A DNA stretch of 64,000 nucleotides from Treponema bryantii NK4A124 (GTDB lineage: Bacteria; Spirochaetota; Spirochaetia; Treponematales; Treponemataceae). Made by a program: the position numbers and the translations under genes. Position 1 is the stretch's first letter. Each line of letters opens with the position of its first letter. The notes under the pieces were generated by a model. It saw nothing but the letters and a program-made list of their open reading frames with translations. It searched no databases and was not told where the DNA came from. Shown piece after piece: positions 8,602 through 18,993 of the stretch. The stretch lies in NCBI RefSeq assembly GCF_000421345.1, contig NZ_ATWV01000004.1:186001-250000 (forward strand), given 5' to 3'.

Positions 8602-9649
8602 CGTTTTCTTCCTTCTGCTTAATTATATTGGCAGCATTCTTCAGATGACTATAATCTGTCATACCAAGTGTAAGGTTCCATTCCTGGAGCTTTTCCTTGA
8701 TTTCCTGCAGACTCTTCTTTCCAAAGTTTCTTGTCTTTGCAATGTCATCTTCAGTCTTCTTAGTTAATTCGCCGATTGTACGAATATTTGCATTCTTTAA
8801 ACAATTTGATGAACGTACTGAAAGTTCAAGCTCCTCAACCGGAGTATCAAGAATCTGTTTGATTCTCTCATCACCTTCATCACCTTCATCTCCACCAGAA
8901 ATCTCACTGTCGTTGAAGTTGATGAAGATTGCGAAATGATCTTTAGCAATCTTAGCAGCTTCACCAAGTGCATTTACAGGTGAAATTGTTCCATCAGTCC
9001 AAATCTCAAGAACAAGCTTGTCGTAGTCATTGCGCTGACCAACACGACAAGGCTCAATAGAATATTTTACTTTTGGAACAGGAGTGAAAATGGCATCCAT
9101 AGGAATTGTTCCAACAACTTCTATGTAATGTTCATTCGTTTCAGCAGGTACGTATCCTCTACCAAGGTCAACCTGAATTTCAATATCAAGCTGAGCGCCT
9201 TCCATCATTGTAAAGATAACCTGATCCTTAGTCTTGACTTCGAGCTGACCTTCCTTAGCAAAATCATCACTCTTTACTACACCAGGACCTTTGAATTCAT
9301 ACTGAATAGTGTCTGATTCAACATCTTCTGGCAAGCACAACCGTATCATCTTAAGACTATTGATAATCTCAAGTGTATCTTCAGCAACATTTGGAATTGC
9401 TTCAAATTCACTGGAAATTACATGTGAGATTCCACTTTCATCATAAGATGTAATACGGATAGAGGTAATTGCATAACCTTGGATAGATGACAACAATACT
9501 CTTCTTAAAGTGTTTCCAACTGTTGTACCAAAACCTGTTTCGAACGGGTAGGCATAAAACTTCTGGTAATTAGGATTGGTACTGTCAATCGGTTCAAATG
9601 AAATACCTTTAGGTTTTTTGAAACCTTTAAGCAAGTTTTTGCGAGCCAT
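8591..9649 (-). CDS. rpoA: RNA polymerase alpha subunit
   Basis: 352 residues. The N-terminal dimerisation domain carries [20 protein letters not shown] and [13 protein letters not shown] Gly/Asp/Glu linker ([11 protein letters not shown], about 250-260) leads to the C-terminal domain with [18 protein letters not shown] and [12 protein letters not shown], the helix-hairpin-helix that contacts UP elements and activators. The start follows rpsD by 15 bases. The duplicated acidic linker is slightly unusual, and overall length is close to the norm of 330-350. Confidence 0.98.
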   Translation of the reverse strand: MARKNLLKGFKKPKGISFEPIDSTNPNYQKFYAYPFETGFGTTVGNTLRRVLLSSIQGYAITSIRITSYDESGISHVISSEFEAIPNVAEDTLEIINSLKMIRLCLPEDVESDTIQYEFKGPGVVKSDDFAKEGQLEVKTKDQVIFTMMEGAQLDIEIQVDLGRGYVPAETNEHYIEVVGTIPMDAIFTPVPKVKYSIEPCRVGQRNDYDKLVLEIWTDGTISPVNALGEAAKIAKDHFAIFINFNDSEISGGDEGDEGDERIKQILDTPVEELELSVRSSNCLKNANIRTIGELTKKTEDDIAKTRNFGKKSLQEIKEKLQEWNLTLGMTDYSHLKNAANIIKQKEENDES

Positions 9650-9664
9650 CTAAACTCCTCTTTA

Positions 9665-10261
9665 TTATTTAGAATAATATTCAACAATAAGGTTCTCTTT
9701 AACTGCATAGTCAATGTCTGAACGTGCAGCCAAGCTTACAACCTTTCCAGTAAATTTTTCAGCATCTACTTCGAGCCAACCAGGAACAACTTTGTCGCCA
9801 TTAGCGAGTACCATTGTCTTGATACCTGCAGAAGCTTTGCTTTCTTCTTTGATGGAAATTACATCGCCTACCTTTACGAGGTAAGAAGGAATATCAACCT
9901 TCTTTCCATTTACAGTAATGTGGCCATGATTTACCATCTGTCTAGCCTGCTGACGAGTCTTTGCGAATCCCATTCTATAAACAACATTGTCAAGACGAGA
10001 TTCAAGAATCTGCAGCAGAACTTCACCAGTTACGCCAGTCTTTTTTGTAGCCATTACATAGTACTTGCGGAACTGCTTTTCGAGAACACCATAGATGAAG
10101 CGGAGCTTCTGCTTTTCTGTAAGCTGAAGACCGTATTCAGACTTCTTAGCGCGTCTAACTTCTTTCTGATTTCTCTTTGATTCCTTTGTATAACCCATTA
10201 CAACAGGATTAATACCAAGGGTTTTACATCTCTTTAAGAGAGGCTGTGTGCTTTTACCCAT
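9665..10261 (-). CDS. rpsD: 30S ribosomal protein S4
   Basis: 198 residues. Primary 16S rRNA binder and, in other bacteria, translational repressor of the alpha operon. The S4 RNA-binding module is clear: RLDNVVYRMGFAKTRQQARQ, then MVNHGHITVNGKKVDIPSY. The N-terminal zinc cysteines found in some S4 proteins are replaced (GKSTQPLLKRCKTLG has a single Cys), so this is a zinc-free form. It precedes rpoA in the usual order. Confidence 0.97.
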   Translation of the reverse strand: MGKSTQPLLKRCKTLGINPVVMGYTKESKRNQKEVRRAKKSEYGLQLTEKQKLRFIYGVLEKQFRKYYVMATKKTGVTGEVLLQILESRLDNVVYRMGFAKTRQQARQMVNHGHITVNGKKVDIPSYLVKVGDVISIKEESKASAGIKTMVLANGDKVVPGWLEVDAEKFTGKVVSLAARSDIDYAVKENLIVEYYSK

Positions 10262-10280
10262 AACGTATTCTCCTTAAGAT

Positions 10281-10661
10281 TTACATGCGTCGAGTCTTAC
10301 GAGGACGACAGCCATTGTGAGGAATTGGAGTAACATCAGAAATAGACTTTACTCTCAAGCCCATAGCACCAATAGAACGGATAGCATTTTCACGACCCAT
10401 TCCTGGTCCCTTTACATACACGTGAACTTCACGCAAACCGTAACTAGCAGCCTTCTGAAGTGCTGTTTCAGCAACTGACTGTGCTGCAAATGGAGTAGAT
10501 TTCTTTGCTCCACGGAATCCAAGTCCGCCAGAAGATGCCCAAGAAAGAGCATTTCCCTTCATATCTGTTACAGTTACGATAGTATTATTGAACGTAGCCT
10601 GGATATATACATTTCCTTCGTATACGCTCTTTTTTTCCTTTCGTTTCTTAACGGTAGCCAT
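10281..10661 (-). CDS. rpsK: 30S ribosomal protein S11
   Basis: 126 residues, normal length. The platform protein motifs are intact: [32 protein letters not shown] and the C-terminal [18 protein letters not shown]. It sits between rpsM (15 bases) and rpsD (19 bases). Confidence 0.98.
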   Translation of the reverse strand: MATVKKRKEKKSVYEGNVYIQATFNNTIVTVTDMKGNALSWASSGGLGFRGAKKSTPFAAQSVAETALQKAASYGLREVHVYVKGPGMGRENAIRSIGAMGLRVKSISDVTPIPHNGCRPRKTRRM

Positions 10662-10676
10662 TATCTATCCTCCGCC

Positions 10677-11045
10677 TTATGCTTTCTTCTTATTAGCAAC
10701 AGTCTTCTTCTTACCCTTACGAGTACGTGCGTTAGTACGAGTTCTCTGACCGCGTACTGGAAGACCATGCTTGTGACGAAGACCACGATAGCAACCAATA
10801 TCCATCAAACGCTTAAGGTTAAGACCGATTTCTGAACGGAGACGTCCTTCAGTCTTGTATTCAGCGTCCATGATTTCACGAATTCTTGCCAATTCATCCT
10901 GTGTAAGATCATTAGCCATCTTTGCTGGATCGATCTTAGCTTTTTCGCAGATTTCTGCTGCTGATGAACGGCCGATACCATAAATATAAGTTAAAGCAAC
11001 TACTGTGTGCTTATTAGGGATATCAACTCCCGCAATTCGAGCCAT
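10677..11045 (-). CDS. rpsM: 30S ribosomal protein S13
   Basis: 122 residues, head protein contacting P-site tRNA and 23S rRNA at bridge B1. It shows [28 protein letters not shown] and the basic tail [20 protein letters not shown]. The start has a GGAG site 7-8 bases upstream. It is the first gene after rpmJ. Confidence 0.98.
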   Translation of the reverse strand: MARIAGVDIPNKHTVVALTYIYGIGRSSAAEICEKAKIDPAKMANDLTQDELARIREIMDAEYKTEGRLRSEIGLNLKRLMDIGCYRGLRHKHGLPVRGQRTRTNARTRKGKKKTVANKKKA

Positions 11046-11062
11046 CTGTTTCTCCTTAAGCC

Positions 11063-11176
11063 TTAGCCCTGTCTCTGCTTATGTTTTGGGTTTGAACAAA
11101 TGATACGAATAATACCATTTCTCTTAATAACCTTACACTTATCACAGATAGGTTTTACACTGGTTCGTACTTTCAT
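11063..11176 (-). CDS. rpmJ: 50S ribosomal protein L36
   Basis: 37 residues: [20 protein letters not shown] followed by a second half with [11 protein letters not shown]. The three cysteines and one histidine (C11, C14, C27, H32) form the zinc knuckle, so this is the zinc-binding (C+) form. It lies between secY and rpsM, without the adk, map or infA genes often found there. Confidence 0.96.
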   Translation of the reverse strand: MKVRTSVKPICDKCKVIKRNGIIRIICSNPKHKQRQG

Positions 11177-11199
11177 ATAAAAGCCCCCATGAGAATATA

Positions 11200-11245
11200 T
11201 TTTACCGAATCTTAGGCACCTCGCAATGAGAGCAATTCGGTAAAA
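11200..11245 (-). promoter_or_regulatory. Stem-loop in the secY-rpmJ spacer
   Basis: Perfect 11-bp arms TTTTACCGAAT (11200-11210) and ATTCGGTAAAA (11235-11245) around 24 bases. There is no uridine run after it, so processing or partial attenuation between secY and the alpha operon is more likely than full termination. Confidence 0.55.
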
Positions 11246-11309
11246 GATAATATATCACATATTCCCAGTTCTTTTCTACTGCTAATTCACGAATTTTCTA
11301 AAATTTTAT

Positions 11310-12644
11310 TTAGAGATTTCGTGATCTGATTTTGCCCTTCTTAGTAAGTCCTTCGTGGTGATGCATTTTAAGGAGAGCCTCAACCTGACTCATTGTATCA
11401 AGATCAACACCAATCAAAATGATAAGTGAAGTTCCTCCCATAAGCTGACTGATTGACTGTGGGAATCCAAACCAGTTCTGAACAAGTGTTGGAATAACAG
11501 CAATCAAAGCAAGGAACAATGCACCAGGTAATATAAGTCTATTCAATATTTTAGTCAGATATTCTTCTGTCTTATCTGTGCGAACACCCGGAATGGAGCC
11601 GCCGTTTTCGCGGATGTTCTTTGCAATTTCTGTAGGGTTCAGGGTTACCTGAGTGTAGAAGTATGCGAAGAAGATAATGAGAATAACTAACACTATTGTA
11701 TACCAAAGTCCGTTAGGAGTAAGAACGCGTGCAATTGAGCCTACCCATCTTGCAGAGTTTTCACCCTTAGCGAATGACTGAGCAATCATCAATGGCATAG
11801 TAAGAATTGAGTTAGCGAAAATCAAAGGAATAACGTTTGAAGGATTAACCTTAAACGGAATGTAAGTAGACTGGCCACCGTACATCTTTCTTCCAACTAC
11901 GCGCTTAGCATAGTGAACTGGAATCTTTCTCTGACCTGATTCCTCAAAAATTACCAGACCGATAATTGCGATGAACATGATAATTACAAGGATAACGAAT
12001 ACAAGCTGAATCTCGCCGGCCTTTACTTTCTGAGCAAGCTCTACGATTGCATTAGGCAAGCGGGCTACGATACCTGCAAAAATCATCATTGAAATACCAT
12101 TTCCTATACCACGAGCTGTAATCTGGTCGCCTAACCAAACAGTTACCATAGAACCGGTTGTAACTGTAATGAGGAAGAGAGCCTTGAAGGCAATCTTGTT
12201 CTCAAGAACGATACAACCAGGTATGCTGTTTGCATAAACTGACATACCCCAGGCCTGGATAACACAAACAATGATTGTTCCGATACGTGTGTACTGAGCA
12301 ATCTTTCTCTGGCCACCATCTTCCTGAGATATGCGTTTAAGAGCAGGGAAAATAATCACAGCAAGCTGCATAATAATCTGCATAGAGATATAAGGCATTA
12401 CACCAAGCATCAAAATAGAGAAGTTTGAGAAAGCTCCTCCAACAAAGAAGTCCATGTAACTGGCGAACGCATTCTTATTCTGCGCAGCTAAATCGTCAAA
12501 GTATTTAATAAGAACATTTGCATCAATTCCTGGAACTGTAAGTACAGATCCCAAGCGGAATACTGCGAGAATCAGGAATGTAAAGAACAAACGGTCTCTT
12601 ATTTCTTTAACTTTAAACATATTTATAATTGGATTGCTTGCCAT
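11310..12644 (-). CDS. secY: Sec translocase channel subunit SecY
   Basis: 444 residues with about ten hydrophobic segments, inner membrane. Family landmarks are FFVGGAFSNFSILMLGVMPY (segment 2), ALFLITVTTGSMVTVWLGDQ, the cytoplasmic loop with KRVVGRKMYGGQSTYIPFKV and the motif TEIAKNIRENGGSIPGVR before segment 9. It ends in a basic cytoplasmic tail (KKGKIRSRNL). It follows rplO by 13 bases and partners with SecE, encoded in the same supercluster. Confidence 0.98.
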   Translation of the reverse strand: MASNPIINMFKVKEIRDRLFFTFLILAVFRLGSVLTVPGIDANVLIKYFDDLAAQNKNAFASYMDFFVGGAFSNFSILMLGVMPYISMQIIMQLAVIIFPALKRISQEDGGQRKIAQYTRIGTIIVCVIQAWGMSVYANSIPGCIVLENKIAFKALFLITVTTGSMVTVWLGDQITARGIGNGISMMIFAGIVARLPNAIVELAQKVKAGEIQLVFVILVIIMFIAIIGLVIFEESGQRKIPVHYAKRVVGRKMYGGQSTYIPFKVNPSNVIPLIFANSILTMPLMIAQSFAKGENSARWVGSIARVLTPNGLWYTIVLVILIIFFAYFYTQVTLNPTEIAKNIRENGGSIPGVRTDKTEEYLTKILNRLILPGALFLALIAVIPTLVQNWFGFPQSISQLMGGTSLIILIGVDLDTMSQVEALLKMHHHEGLTKKGKIRSRNL

Positions 12645-12657
12645 GTTCTACTCCGCC

Positions 12658-13140
12658 TTATTTTGCTTCTTCAGCAGATGCTTCAGCGATTTTTACTGAA
12701 CCACCAGCCTTTTCGATTTTTGCTTTTGCAGATTCTGAAACCTTATCAACAACTACGTTCAATTTCTTTGTAACTTCGCCGTTTCCAAGAATCTTTACAA
12801 GTGGAGCACCCTTCAAAGAAAGGAATCCCTTCTCTGCGAGAGCTGCCTTATCTACAGTAGCACCATCATCGAATTTTGCATCAAGCAATTCTACATTGAT
12901 ACAAACGTATTCCTTCTTGAAAGGATAGTTAGAGAATCCCTTGCGAGCGATACGTCTGTAAAGAGGCATCTGTCCGCCTTCAAATCCTACGTAAGGACCA
13001 GCCTTACCAGAACGTGACTGCTGACCTTTATTACCTTTACCAGCTGTTGTACCGAGTCCTGAAGAAGAACCACGTCCAACACGCTTAGGATTTTTGTTAG
13101 CACCCTGAGGAGCGCTAAGAATTGGATTGTATTCTGCCAT
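12658..13140 (-). CDS. rplO: 50S ribosomal protein L15
   Basis: 160 residues. The glycine- and arginine-rich N-terminal extension (PKRVGRGSSSGLGTTAGKGN, then QQSRSG) penetrates 23S rRNA, and the globular part has GFEGGQMPLYRRIARKGFSN. The C-terminus ends in an Ala/Glu tail. Start one base after rpmD. Confidence 0.97.
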   Translation of the reverse strand: MAEYNPILSAPQGANKNPKRVGRGSSSGLGTTAGKGNKGQQSRSGKAGPYVGFEGGQMPLYRRIARKGFSNYPFKKEYVCINVELLDAKFDDGATVDKAALAEKGFLSLKGAPLVKILGNGEVTKKLNVVVDKVSESAKAKIEKAGGSVKIAEASAEEAK

Positions 13141-13141
13141 T

Positions 13142-13324
13142 TTAGATCTCCTCTACCTTTACCAAGTGTGATACGGCAGCAACCATACCGCGAACAGCGT
13201 CTGTGTCTGGGAGAGTATTTGAAGAAGAAATCTTCTTAAGTCCAAGACTGCGAACAGTTGCCTTTTTCTCAGGCTTCTGTCCGATTACGCTTTTAATTAA
13301 TGTAACTTTCAACTGCTTAGCCAT
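13142..13324 (-). CDS. rpmD: 50S ribosomal protein L30
   Basis: 60 residues, bacterial short form. KVTLIKSVIGQKPEKKATVR and LGLKKISSSNTLPDTDAVRG match the L30 ferredoxin-like fold. It is packed between rpsE (3 bases) and rplO (1 base). Confidence 0.97.
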   Translation of the reverse strand: MAKQLKVTLIKSVIGQKPEKKATVRSLGLKKISSSNTLPDTDAVRGMVAAVSHLVKVEEI

Positions 13325-13327
13325 ACA

Positions 13328-13843
13328 TTAACCCCACAACTCGTCAAGAGTTTTACCTCTATTGGCAGCAACTTTCTTAGCGTCCATAAGTTTTGAGATA
13401 GCATCAAATGTTGCGCGAACAACATTTACTGCTGTGCTTGAACCCAAAGACTTTGACTGAACGTCTGTTGCACCAGCTGCATCCATAATTGCACGTACAG
13501 TACCACCAGCGATAATTCCAGTACCGGAACAAGCTGGCTTAAGCAATACTTCAGAACTCTTGTAGCGACCAATGATTTCGTGTGGCAAAGTGCCGTTCTT
13601 CATAGGAATTACAACAAGATTTCTCTTTGCACGATCAATACTCTTTTTAATAGCTTCAGATACGTCATTAGCTTTACCAAGTCCGTATCCTACGCGACCT
13701 TTTCCATCTCCAACAACAGTAAGAGCAGAGAAAGACATACGACGTCCACCCTTTACAGTCTTACATGTTCTGTTAAGAGTAACGAGTTTTTCTACAAACT
13801 CCTTCTCTTTTGGATCTTTATCAAAGTTTTTCTGATGTTCCAT
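13328..13843 (-). CDS. rpsE: 30S ribosomal protein S5
   Basis: 171 residues. The double-stranded RNA-binding-like N-terminal domain has VTLNRTCKTVKGGRRMSFSA and VVGDGKGRVGYGLGKANDV, the loop linked to decoding fidelity. The C-terminal domain has LLKPACSGTGIIAGGTVRAI. Length is normal. Confidence 0.98.
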   Translation of the reverse strand: MEHQKNFDKDPKEKEFVEKLVTLNRTCKTVKGGRRMSFSALTVVGDGKGRVGYGLGKANDVSEAIKKSIDRAKRNLVVIPMKNGTLPHEIIGRYKSSEVLLKPACSGTGIIAGGTVRAIMDAAGATDVQSKSLGSSTAVNVVRATFDAISKLMDAKKVAANRGKTLDELWG

Positions 13844-13851
13844 AGTAACTC

Positions 13852-14214
13852 CTAGAATTCGATACCAGCTTTACGGGCACCATCAGCGAAAGCTTTTACA
13901 ACACCATGGTACAAGTAACCATTTCTGTCGAAAACAACCTTAGAGATGTTTTTATCCTTAAGGCGTGCACCAAAAGCTTCACCAAGTTTTGCTGCGCCTT
14001 CAGTATTAGGTTTTACTGCAGCAAACTCTTTTTCCAAAGTTGAGATTGAAGCTAAAGTTTTTCCTTCATTATCATCAATTACCTGTACTGAAATATTCTT
14101 GTTACTGCGTGTGATAGACATTCTTGGTCTTTCTGCAGTTCCGAAAACTGACTTACGGATATGAATCTTTCTGTGCAAGCGCTTTCTGTTTTTATCATTC
14201 ATTCTCTTAAACAT
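13852..14214 (-). CDS. rplR: 50S ribosomal protein L18
   Basis: 120 residues, 5S rRNA binder of the central protuberance. It shows [39 protein letters not shown] and an end at AGIEF, and the usual basic N-terminus [14 protein letters not shown]. Confidence 0.97.
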   Translation of the reverse strand: MFKRMNDKNRKRLHRKIHIRKSVFGTAERPRMSITRSNKNISVQVIDDNEGKTLASISTLEKEFAAVKPNTEGAAKLGEAFGARLKDKNISKVVFDRNGYLYHGVVKAFADGARKAGIEF

Positions 14215-14225
14215 ATAGCTTCACC

Positions 14226-14765
14226 TTATTTAACACCAGTCTTACCGACTTTACGTCTGATAACTTCTGTCTCATAGCGGATACCCTTTCCTTTGTAAGG
14301 TTCAGGTTTGCGCAACTTGCGTACCTGAGAACAGAATTCTCCAACCAACTGCTTGTCGATACCTGACACTGTAAGTTTTCCATCTGGAGTTGCAACAACT
14401 GTAAGTCCTTCTGGAATAATTGCAATGTAGTCACTTGAGTAACCAAGGTTCATTACAAGCTCTTTTCCTTTTACTTCTGCACGGTAACCAACACCTGTGA
14501 TAACGAGTGTCTTTGTAAAACCTTCAGTTACACCCTTTACCATGTTATTGATAAGGCTTCTGTAAAGTCCATGATAAGCATTTGTCTGCTTAGCACCGTT
14601 CTTAGTTGTAAGAACTACTTCAGTTCCTTCAACTTTGATATCGATTTCATCATGGAAGCTCTGCTTGAGCTCGCCTTTTGGTCCTTTTACAGAAATAAGA
14701 CCGTTTGCTACATTTACTGTAACACCTGCTGGAATAGCAACAGGAAGTTTACCAACTTTAGACAT
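14226..14765 (-). CDS. rplF: 50S ribosomal protein L6
   Basis: 179 residues, two tandem L6 domains. The second domain carries the signature [19 protein letters not shown] near the sarcin-ricin loop contact. The first domain includes [18 protein letters not shown]. It begins 15 bases after rpsH. Confidence 0.98.
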   Translation of the reverse strand: MSKVGKLPVAIPAGVTVNVANGLISVKGPKGELKQSFHDEIDIKVEGTEVVLTTKNGAKQTNAYHGLYRSLINNMVKGVTEGFTKTLVITGVGYRAEVKGKELVMNLGYSSDYIAIIPEGLTVVATPDGKLTVSGIDKQLVGEFCSQVRKLRKPEPYKGKGIRYETEVIRRKVGKTGVK

Positions 14766-14780
14766 CTCTTCCTCCTCCTA

Positions 14781-15179
14781 TTACCAAACAGTACATACCA
14801 ATTCGCCACCAACCATCTTTTCTGTAGCCTTCTTACCAGTTGTTACACCAGCAGAAGTTGAAACGATGATTGTACCATAACCGTTGTAAACACGTGGCAA
14901 ATCTTTGTAGCCAGAATAAACACGGCGACCTGGTGTAGAAATTTTCTTAACACCGTGGATTACCGGATTATTATCGTCATCATACTTCAAGAAAATACGA
15001 AGTGTATTTTTGCCTTCTTCCTGAATCTTTTTGAAGTTCTTGATGTATCCTTCTGTCTTGAGAATCTTTACGATTTCAAGCTTAAGTTTTGATGCAGGAA
15101 CATCTACTTTCTCGTGGCGGGCCATAGCCGCATTACGAACCTTTGTGAGCATGTCTGCTACTGGATCTGATGCACTCAT
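14781..15179 (-). CDS. rpsH: 30S ribosomal protein S8
   Basis: 132 residues. Central-domain 16S rRNA binder and, in E. coli, translational repressor of the spc operon. It starts [13 protein letters not shown] and ends with [20 protein letters not shown] and GGELVCTVW, the typical S8 C-terminus. Confidence 0.98.
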   Translation of the reverse strand: MSASDPVADMLTKVRNAAMARHEKVDVPASKLKLEIVKILKTEGYIKNFKKIQEEGKNTLRIFLKYDDDNNPVIHGVKKISTPGRRVYSGYKDLPRVYNGYGTIIVSTSAGVTTGKKATEKMVGGELVCTVW

Positions 15180-15188
15180 TCTATTCTC

Positions 15189-15374
15189 CTACCAACTAGA
15201 TTTTGTTACGCCAGGAAGCTGGCCTTCGCTTGCCAATTTGCGGAAGCAGATACGACACATCTTAAACTTACGCAAATATCCACGTGGACGACCGCAAATC
15301 TGGCAACGATTGTATTCACGAGTTGCGTACTTCTGTTTGCGGGCTGCTTTAATTAACAATGATTTCTTTGCCAT
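15189..15374 (-). CDS. rpsN: 30S ribosomal protein S14, zinc-binding type Z
   Basis: 61 residues, the short zinc form. CQIC and CRIC pairs flank [12 protein letters not shown], and the end LPGVTKSSW is diagnostic. It lies in the ancestral place between rplE and rpsH. Confidence 0.97.
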   Translation of the reverse strand: MAKKSLLIKAARKQKYATREYNRCQICGRPRGYLRKFKMCRICFRKLASEGQLPGVTKSSW

Positions 15375-15381
15375 ACTTCAC

Positions 15382-15933
15382 CTACTTGCGGAAAGGCATA
15401 TTGAACTTTGTAAGAAGTGCTTTTGCTTCAGCATCTGTGTTTGCACTTGTTACAAAAGTGATATTCATACCAGCAATCTTTGTAATTTTATCAAAGTCAA
15501 TTTCTGGGAATATCAACTGTTCAGTAATACCAACTGAGAAATTTCCGTGTCCGTCAAAACCAGTAGCTTTGATTCCGCGGAAATCCTTAATACGTGGGAA
15601 CGCAACATTGATGAGACGATCAAGGAATTCATACATGATATCTCCGCGCAATGTTACCATTGCACCCACTTCATTGCCCTCACGCAGTTTGAAGTTAGCG
15701 ATACTCTTCTTTGCCTTTGTTTTAACAGCCTTCTGACCTGTGATTGCTGTGAGGTCAGCTACTGCGGCATCAAGGAGTTTCTTATTTGTGAGAGCTTCAC
15801 CAACACCCATACTTACAACAATTTTCTTAATTGCAGGAATCTGCATTGGAGTTGTGTAAGAGAACTCTTTCATAAGAGCCGGTGCGATTTCGTCTTTATA
15901 GACTTTCTTAAGCCGAGGTACGTAATTTGCCAT
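15382..15933 (-). CDS. rplE: 50S ribosomal protein L5
   Basis: 183 residues from the ATG at 15933. This start is chosen because its A overlaps the rplX stop (TAATG), and [20 protein letters not shown] is the family N-terminus; six extra upstream codons are in frame but lie inside rplX. Core motifs are [19 protein letters not shown] and [21 protein letters not shown]5 binds 5S rRNA and P-site tRNA. Confidence 0.96.
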   Translation of the reverse strand: MANYVPRLKKVYKDEIAPALMKEFSYTTPMQIPAIKKIVVSMGVGEALTNKKLLDAAVADLTAITGQKAVKTKAKKSIANFKLREGNEVGAMVTLRGDIMYEFLDRLINVAFPRIKDFRGIKATGFDGHGNFSVGITEQLIFPEIDFDKITKIAGMNITFVTSANTDAEAKALLTKFNMPFRK

Positions 15934-16253
15934 TACAGAACATCTCCACATTTACGGCAAACGCGAACTTTCTTGTCGCCGTCAATTTTATAACCAATCT
16001 TTGTAGCACCGCATTTTTTACATACGATTGCTACATTTGAAATATTAAGAGGAGCTTCGATCTCAGCGATACCGCCCTGATCCTGCTGACTTCTCTTCTT
16101 CATTGCCTTCTTTACGATATTTACACCAGAAACAACAACACGTTCTTTCTTGAGGTCTACGCGAACAACTTCTCCGCGCTTTCCCTTATCTTTTCCGGCA
16201 ATTACTTCTACTGTATCGTTCTTGCGGATTTTTGATTTTGTCAACATATTCAT
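15933..16253 (-). CDS. rplX: 50S ribosomal protein L24
   Basis: 106 residues. The KOW motif is visible in [20 protein letters not shown], and the C-terminal half has two CxxC pairs (VCKKCG and VCRKCG), a zinc-binding form of L24. It overlaps rplE by one base, giving translational coupling. Confidence 0.96.
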   Translation of the reverse strand: MNMLTKSKIRKNDTVEVIAGKDKGKRGEVVRVDLKKERVVVSGVNIVKKAMKKRSQQDQGGIAEIEAPLNISNVAIVCKKCGATKIGYKIDGDKKVRVCRKCGDVL

Positions 16254-16259
16254 TTCTCC

Positions 16260-16628
16260 TTAAAGAACTTCCGGAGCAAGTGAAATGATCTTCATAAAGT
16301 CCATATCACGGAGCTCACGAGCTACAGGTCCGAAAATACGTTTTCCCTTAGGGTTCTTGCTGTCGTCTACGATAACACAAGCGTTATCATCAAAACGAAT
16401 GTAAGTTCCATCTGGGCGACGGTATTCTTTTGCCTGACGTACAATTACTGCTTTTTCAATTGTACCCTTTTTGATAGTAGATGTAGGAATTGCATCCTTA
16501 ATAGCTACTACTACGATATCGCCGATACCTGCGTATCTGCGATGTGAACCGCCGATAACCTTAATACACTGAGCAATTTTAGCTCCAGAGTTATCAGCAA
16601 CTGTCATACATGACTGCATCTGAATCAT
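16260..16628 (-). CDS. rplN: 50S ribosomal protein L14
   Basis: 122 residues, standard length. [34 protein letters not shown] and [10 protein letters not shown] are the conserved blocks of the L14 barrel that contacts L19 and the 30S subunit. Confidence 0.98.
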   Translation of the reverse strand: MIQMQSCMTVADNSGAKIAQCIKVIGGSHRRYAGIGDIVVVAIKDAIPTSTIKKGTIEKAVIVRQAKEYRRPDGTYIRFDDNACVIVDDSKNPKGKRIFGPVARELRDMDFMKIISLAPEVL

Positions 16629-16645
16629 AATCTTAACTCCTTCGC

Positions 16646-16921
16646 TTATTTAGCACGCTCAACGATTTCGGCTACGCGCCAGCACTTGTTCTTGCTGAGC
16701 GGGCGACATTCAACGATACGTACTGTATCTCCTACATGTGCATCATTTGTTTCATCATGTGCCATGTACTTCTTAGATCTTGTTACATATTTCTTGTAAA
16801 GACGATCCATTTTCTTTGTTGCAACAGTTACAACAACAGTCTTGTCCATCTTATCTGATGTTACAAGTCCTACAAATGAACGTTTTGCAGTCTTTACAGT
16901 CTGAACAGTCTTCTCTTCCAC
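16646..16921 (-). CDS. rpsQ: 30S ribosomal protein S17
   Basis: 91 residues. The OB fold shows [20 protein letters not shown] and [20 protein letters not shown]. It begins 10 bases after rpmC. Confidence 0.97.
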   Translation of the reverse strand: MEEKTVQTVKTAKRSFVGLVTSDKMDKTVVVTVATKKMDRLYKKYVTRSKKYMAHDETNDAHVGDTVRIVECRPLSKNKCWRVAEIVERAK

Positions 16922-16931
16922 GGTTCAGCTC

Positions 16932-17144
16932 CTACTTATTCTCGCCGGCGAGTTCTTTCGCACGGATAAACGTATTAAGGCGTGCGATTTCGCGGCGCAT
17001 AGTACGTTTCTGCATTGGGTTATCTACATGGGAAATTACCATCTTAAAACGGAGATCCATGTATTCCTTTTTAAGCTCGTCACGTTTTGCTACGAGTTCT
17101 TTATAAGACAGTTCTTTATCATTCTTCTTCTTTGAATCAGCCAT
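16932..17144 (-). CDS. rpmC: 50S ribosomal protein L29
   Basis: 70 residues, two long helices: SYKELVAKRDELKKEYMDLR and TMRREIARLNTFIRAKELAG. L29 lies near the exit tunnel and helps dock trigger factor and SRP. Confidence 0.97.
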   Translation of the reverse strand: MADSKKKNDKELSYKELVAKRDELKKEYMDLRFKMVISHVDNPMQKRTMRREIARLNTFIRAKELAGENK

Positions 17145-17154
17145 CTTATTCCTC

Positions 17155-17574
17155 CTAGTCGCGTGTTGGCTTTACAGCAATCTTTGTAATAACTGGAAGC
17201 TTATCTGCAGCAAGCTCGAGAGCTCTGTGTGCAAGATTAATATCTACGCCTCCAACTTCAAACAAAATCATACCCGGTTTGATAACAGCTGCCCAGTGAT
17301 CTGGAGCACCCTTACCCTTACCCATACGAACTTCAGCTGGTTTCTTTGTAATAGGCTTGTCTGGGAAAATACGAATCCAAACGTTACCTTTACGATCCAA
17401 CTTACGGTTGATGGCAACACGGGCTGCCTCGATTACTCTGGCATCAAGCCAGGTTGGTTCCATTGCAACAAGTGCAATCTCGCCAAAATCAATATTGTTG
17501 TCGCGTGTCGCATTTCCTTTTTCACGACCGCGCTGTACCTTACGGTGAATTACTCTTTTTGGACTAAGTGGCAT
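17155..17574 (-). CDS. rplP: 50S ribosomal protein L16
   Basis: 139 residues. [40 protein letters not shown] and [18 protein letters not shown] are the family blocks. L16 contacts A-site tRNA. It starts two bases before the rpsC stop region ends, as is usual in this operon. Confidence 0.98.
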   Translation of the reverse strand: MPLSPKRVIHRKVQRGREKGNATRDNNIDFGEIALVAMEPTWLDARVIEAARVAINRKLDRKGNVWIRIFPDKPITKKPAEVRMGKGKGAPDHWAAVIKPGMILFEVGGVDINLAHRALELAADKLPVITKIAVKPTRD

Positions 17575-17576
17575 AA

Positions 17577-18320
17577 CTAACTCCTTGCCTTTTTAGCAGG
17601 TTCAGAACCCTCAGTCTTTTCAGCTGCCTGACGAGCTGGACGTCTTGGTTTCTTAACGAGCTGACCAGCATCTTCATTGTGGTCGATACCATAGTTCATA
17701 CCGTTGTAAACCCATACTTTAATACCGATTTTACCGTATGTAGTAAGAGCTTCGTATGTTCCATAGTCGATATCAGCACGAAGAGTATGAAGAGGTACAC
17801 GTCCTTCCTTGTGCTCTTCGGTACGAGACATATCTGCTCCACCGAGACGACCACTAAGACGAACCTTTACACCCTGTGCACCAGCACGCATAGCATTGCT
17901 TACAGCCTGTTTCATAGCCTTGCGGAATGAACCACGACCTACAAGCTGACGACCAATATTCTGAGCAATCAAGTTTGCGTTCAAGTCAGCGCGCTTGATT
18001 TCCTTAATCTTGATCTGAACTTTCTTTGTAAGCTGCTTCTGAATATCTGCACAAATCTTTTCGATTGATGCACCTTTAACACCAATAATTACACCTGGGC
18101 GAGCTGTGTGAATTACGATTGTAACGCGCTGTGGATGGCGAACAATCTCAATCTCAGCTATATCAGCATTCTTACATTCTGGAAGATCAGCAACCATCTT
18201 ACGAATCTTGATGTCTTCAAGAACTAAATCTGCATATTCACGTGGATCTGCATACCAGCGTGACTGCCATGTCTTGTTTACGCCAAGGCGCAAACCAATA
18301 GGATTAACTTTCTGTCCCAC
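17577..18320 (-). CDS. rpsC: 30S ribosomal protein S3
   Basis: 247 residues from a GTG at 18320, which restores the universal start [12 protein letters not shown]. It sits one base after the rplV stop, so the eight in-frame codons upstream belong to rplV sequence. The KH domain has [20 protein letters not shown], and the C-terminal domain has [21 protein letters not shown]3 forms the mRNA entry channel with S4 and S5. Confidence 0.95.
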   Translation of the reverse strand: MGQKVNPIGLRLGVNKTWQSRWYADPREYADLVLEDIKIRKMVADLPECKNADIAEIEIVRHPQRVTIVIHTARPGVIIGVKGASIEKICADIQKQLTKKVQIKIKEIKRADLNANLIAQNIGRQLVGRGSFRKAMKQAVSNAMRAGAQGVKVRLSGRLGGADMSRTEEHKEGRVPLHTLRADIDYGTYEALTTYGKIGIKVWVYNGMNYGIDHNEDAGQLVKKPRRPARQAAEKTEGSEPAKKARS

Positions 18321-18321
18321 T

Positions 18322-18678
18322 TTATTCCCCCGCCTTCTCGTCAACGATGACGGTAATATGACACATACGCTTCAAAAGCTGATCTGCACGACCACGTGCG
18401 CGGAACCATACTCTCTTGAGTCTTGGACCTTCATCAACTCTGATTTCTTTTACGTAAAGCATATCTTCATCCAACTTGCTGTTCTGGTTAAGTGCATTTG
18501 CTGCAGCAGACTTCAAAGTAGCACTAATCAAAGTTGCACCTTTCTGTGGCATGTTTGCCAAGATAGCCATAGCTTCAGTATAGGATTTCTGATTAATTAC
18601 ATGAGCAACTGGGCGAACCTTTGTTGGTGATGCAATCAGGAACTTAGAAGTGGCTACATAACCTTTTTTCTCAGCCAT
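18322..18678 (-). CDS. rplV: 50S ribosomal protein L22
   Basis: 118 residues from the ATG at 18678, which has AGGTGG about 5 bases upstream; a GTG three codons earlier overlaps that site. The protein shows [20 protein letters not shown] and the beta-hairpin lining the exit tunnel, [20 protein letters not shown]. Confidence 0.95.
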   Translation of the reverse strand: MAEKKGYVATSKFLIASPTKVRPVAHVINQKSYTEAMAILANMPQKGATLISATLKSAAANALNQNSKLDEDMLYVKEIRVDEGPRLKRVWFRARGRADQLLKRMCHITVIVDEKAGE

Positions 18679-18694
18679 AATATCCACCTATTTA

Positions 18695-18976
18695 TTAGCC
18701 TTTAGAGGCAGTTTTGTCTGAACCACCATGGCCCTTGAATGTACGAGTTGGTGCAAATTCACCAAGCTTGTGTCCGACAAGGTTTTCTGTAATGTATACA
18801 GGAATCCATGATTTACCATTGTACACAGAAATAGTATTTCCAACCATTTCTGGGATTATTGTTGAGCAGCGAGAATATGTTTTAATCATTTTTCTGTCTG
18901 CTTCTTTATTCATTGCCTGAACCTTCTTGTAAAGAGATTTCTCTACAAATGGTCCTTTCTTAACAGATCTTGACAC
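18695..18976 (-). CDS. rpsS: 30S ribosomal protein S19
   Basis: 93 residues. [38 protein letters not shown] and [15 protein letters not shown] are the complete S19 signature. It is a head protein near the A site. Confidence 0.98.
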   Translation of the reverse strand: MSRSVKKGPFVEKSLYKKVQAMNKEADRKMIKTYSRCSTIIPEMVGNTISVYNGKSWIPVYITENLVGHKLGEFAPTRTFKGHGGSDKTASKG

Positions 18977-18993
18977 GATTATCTCCTCTGCGA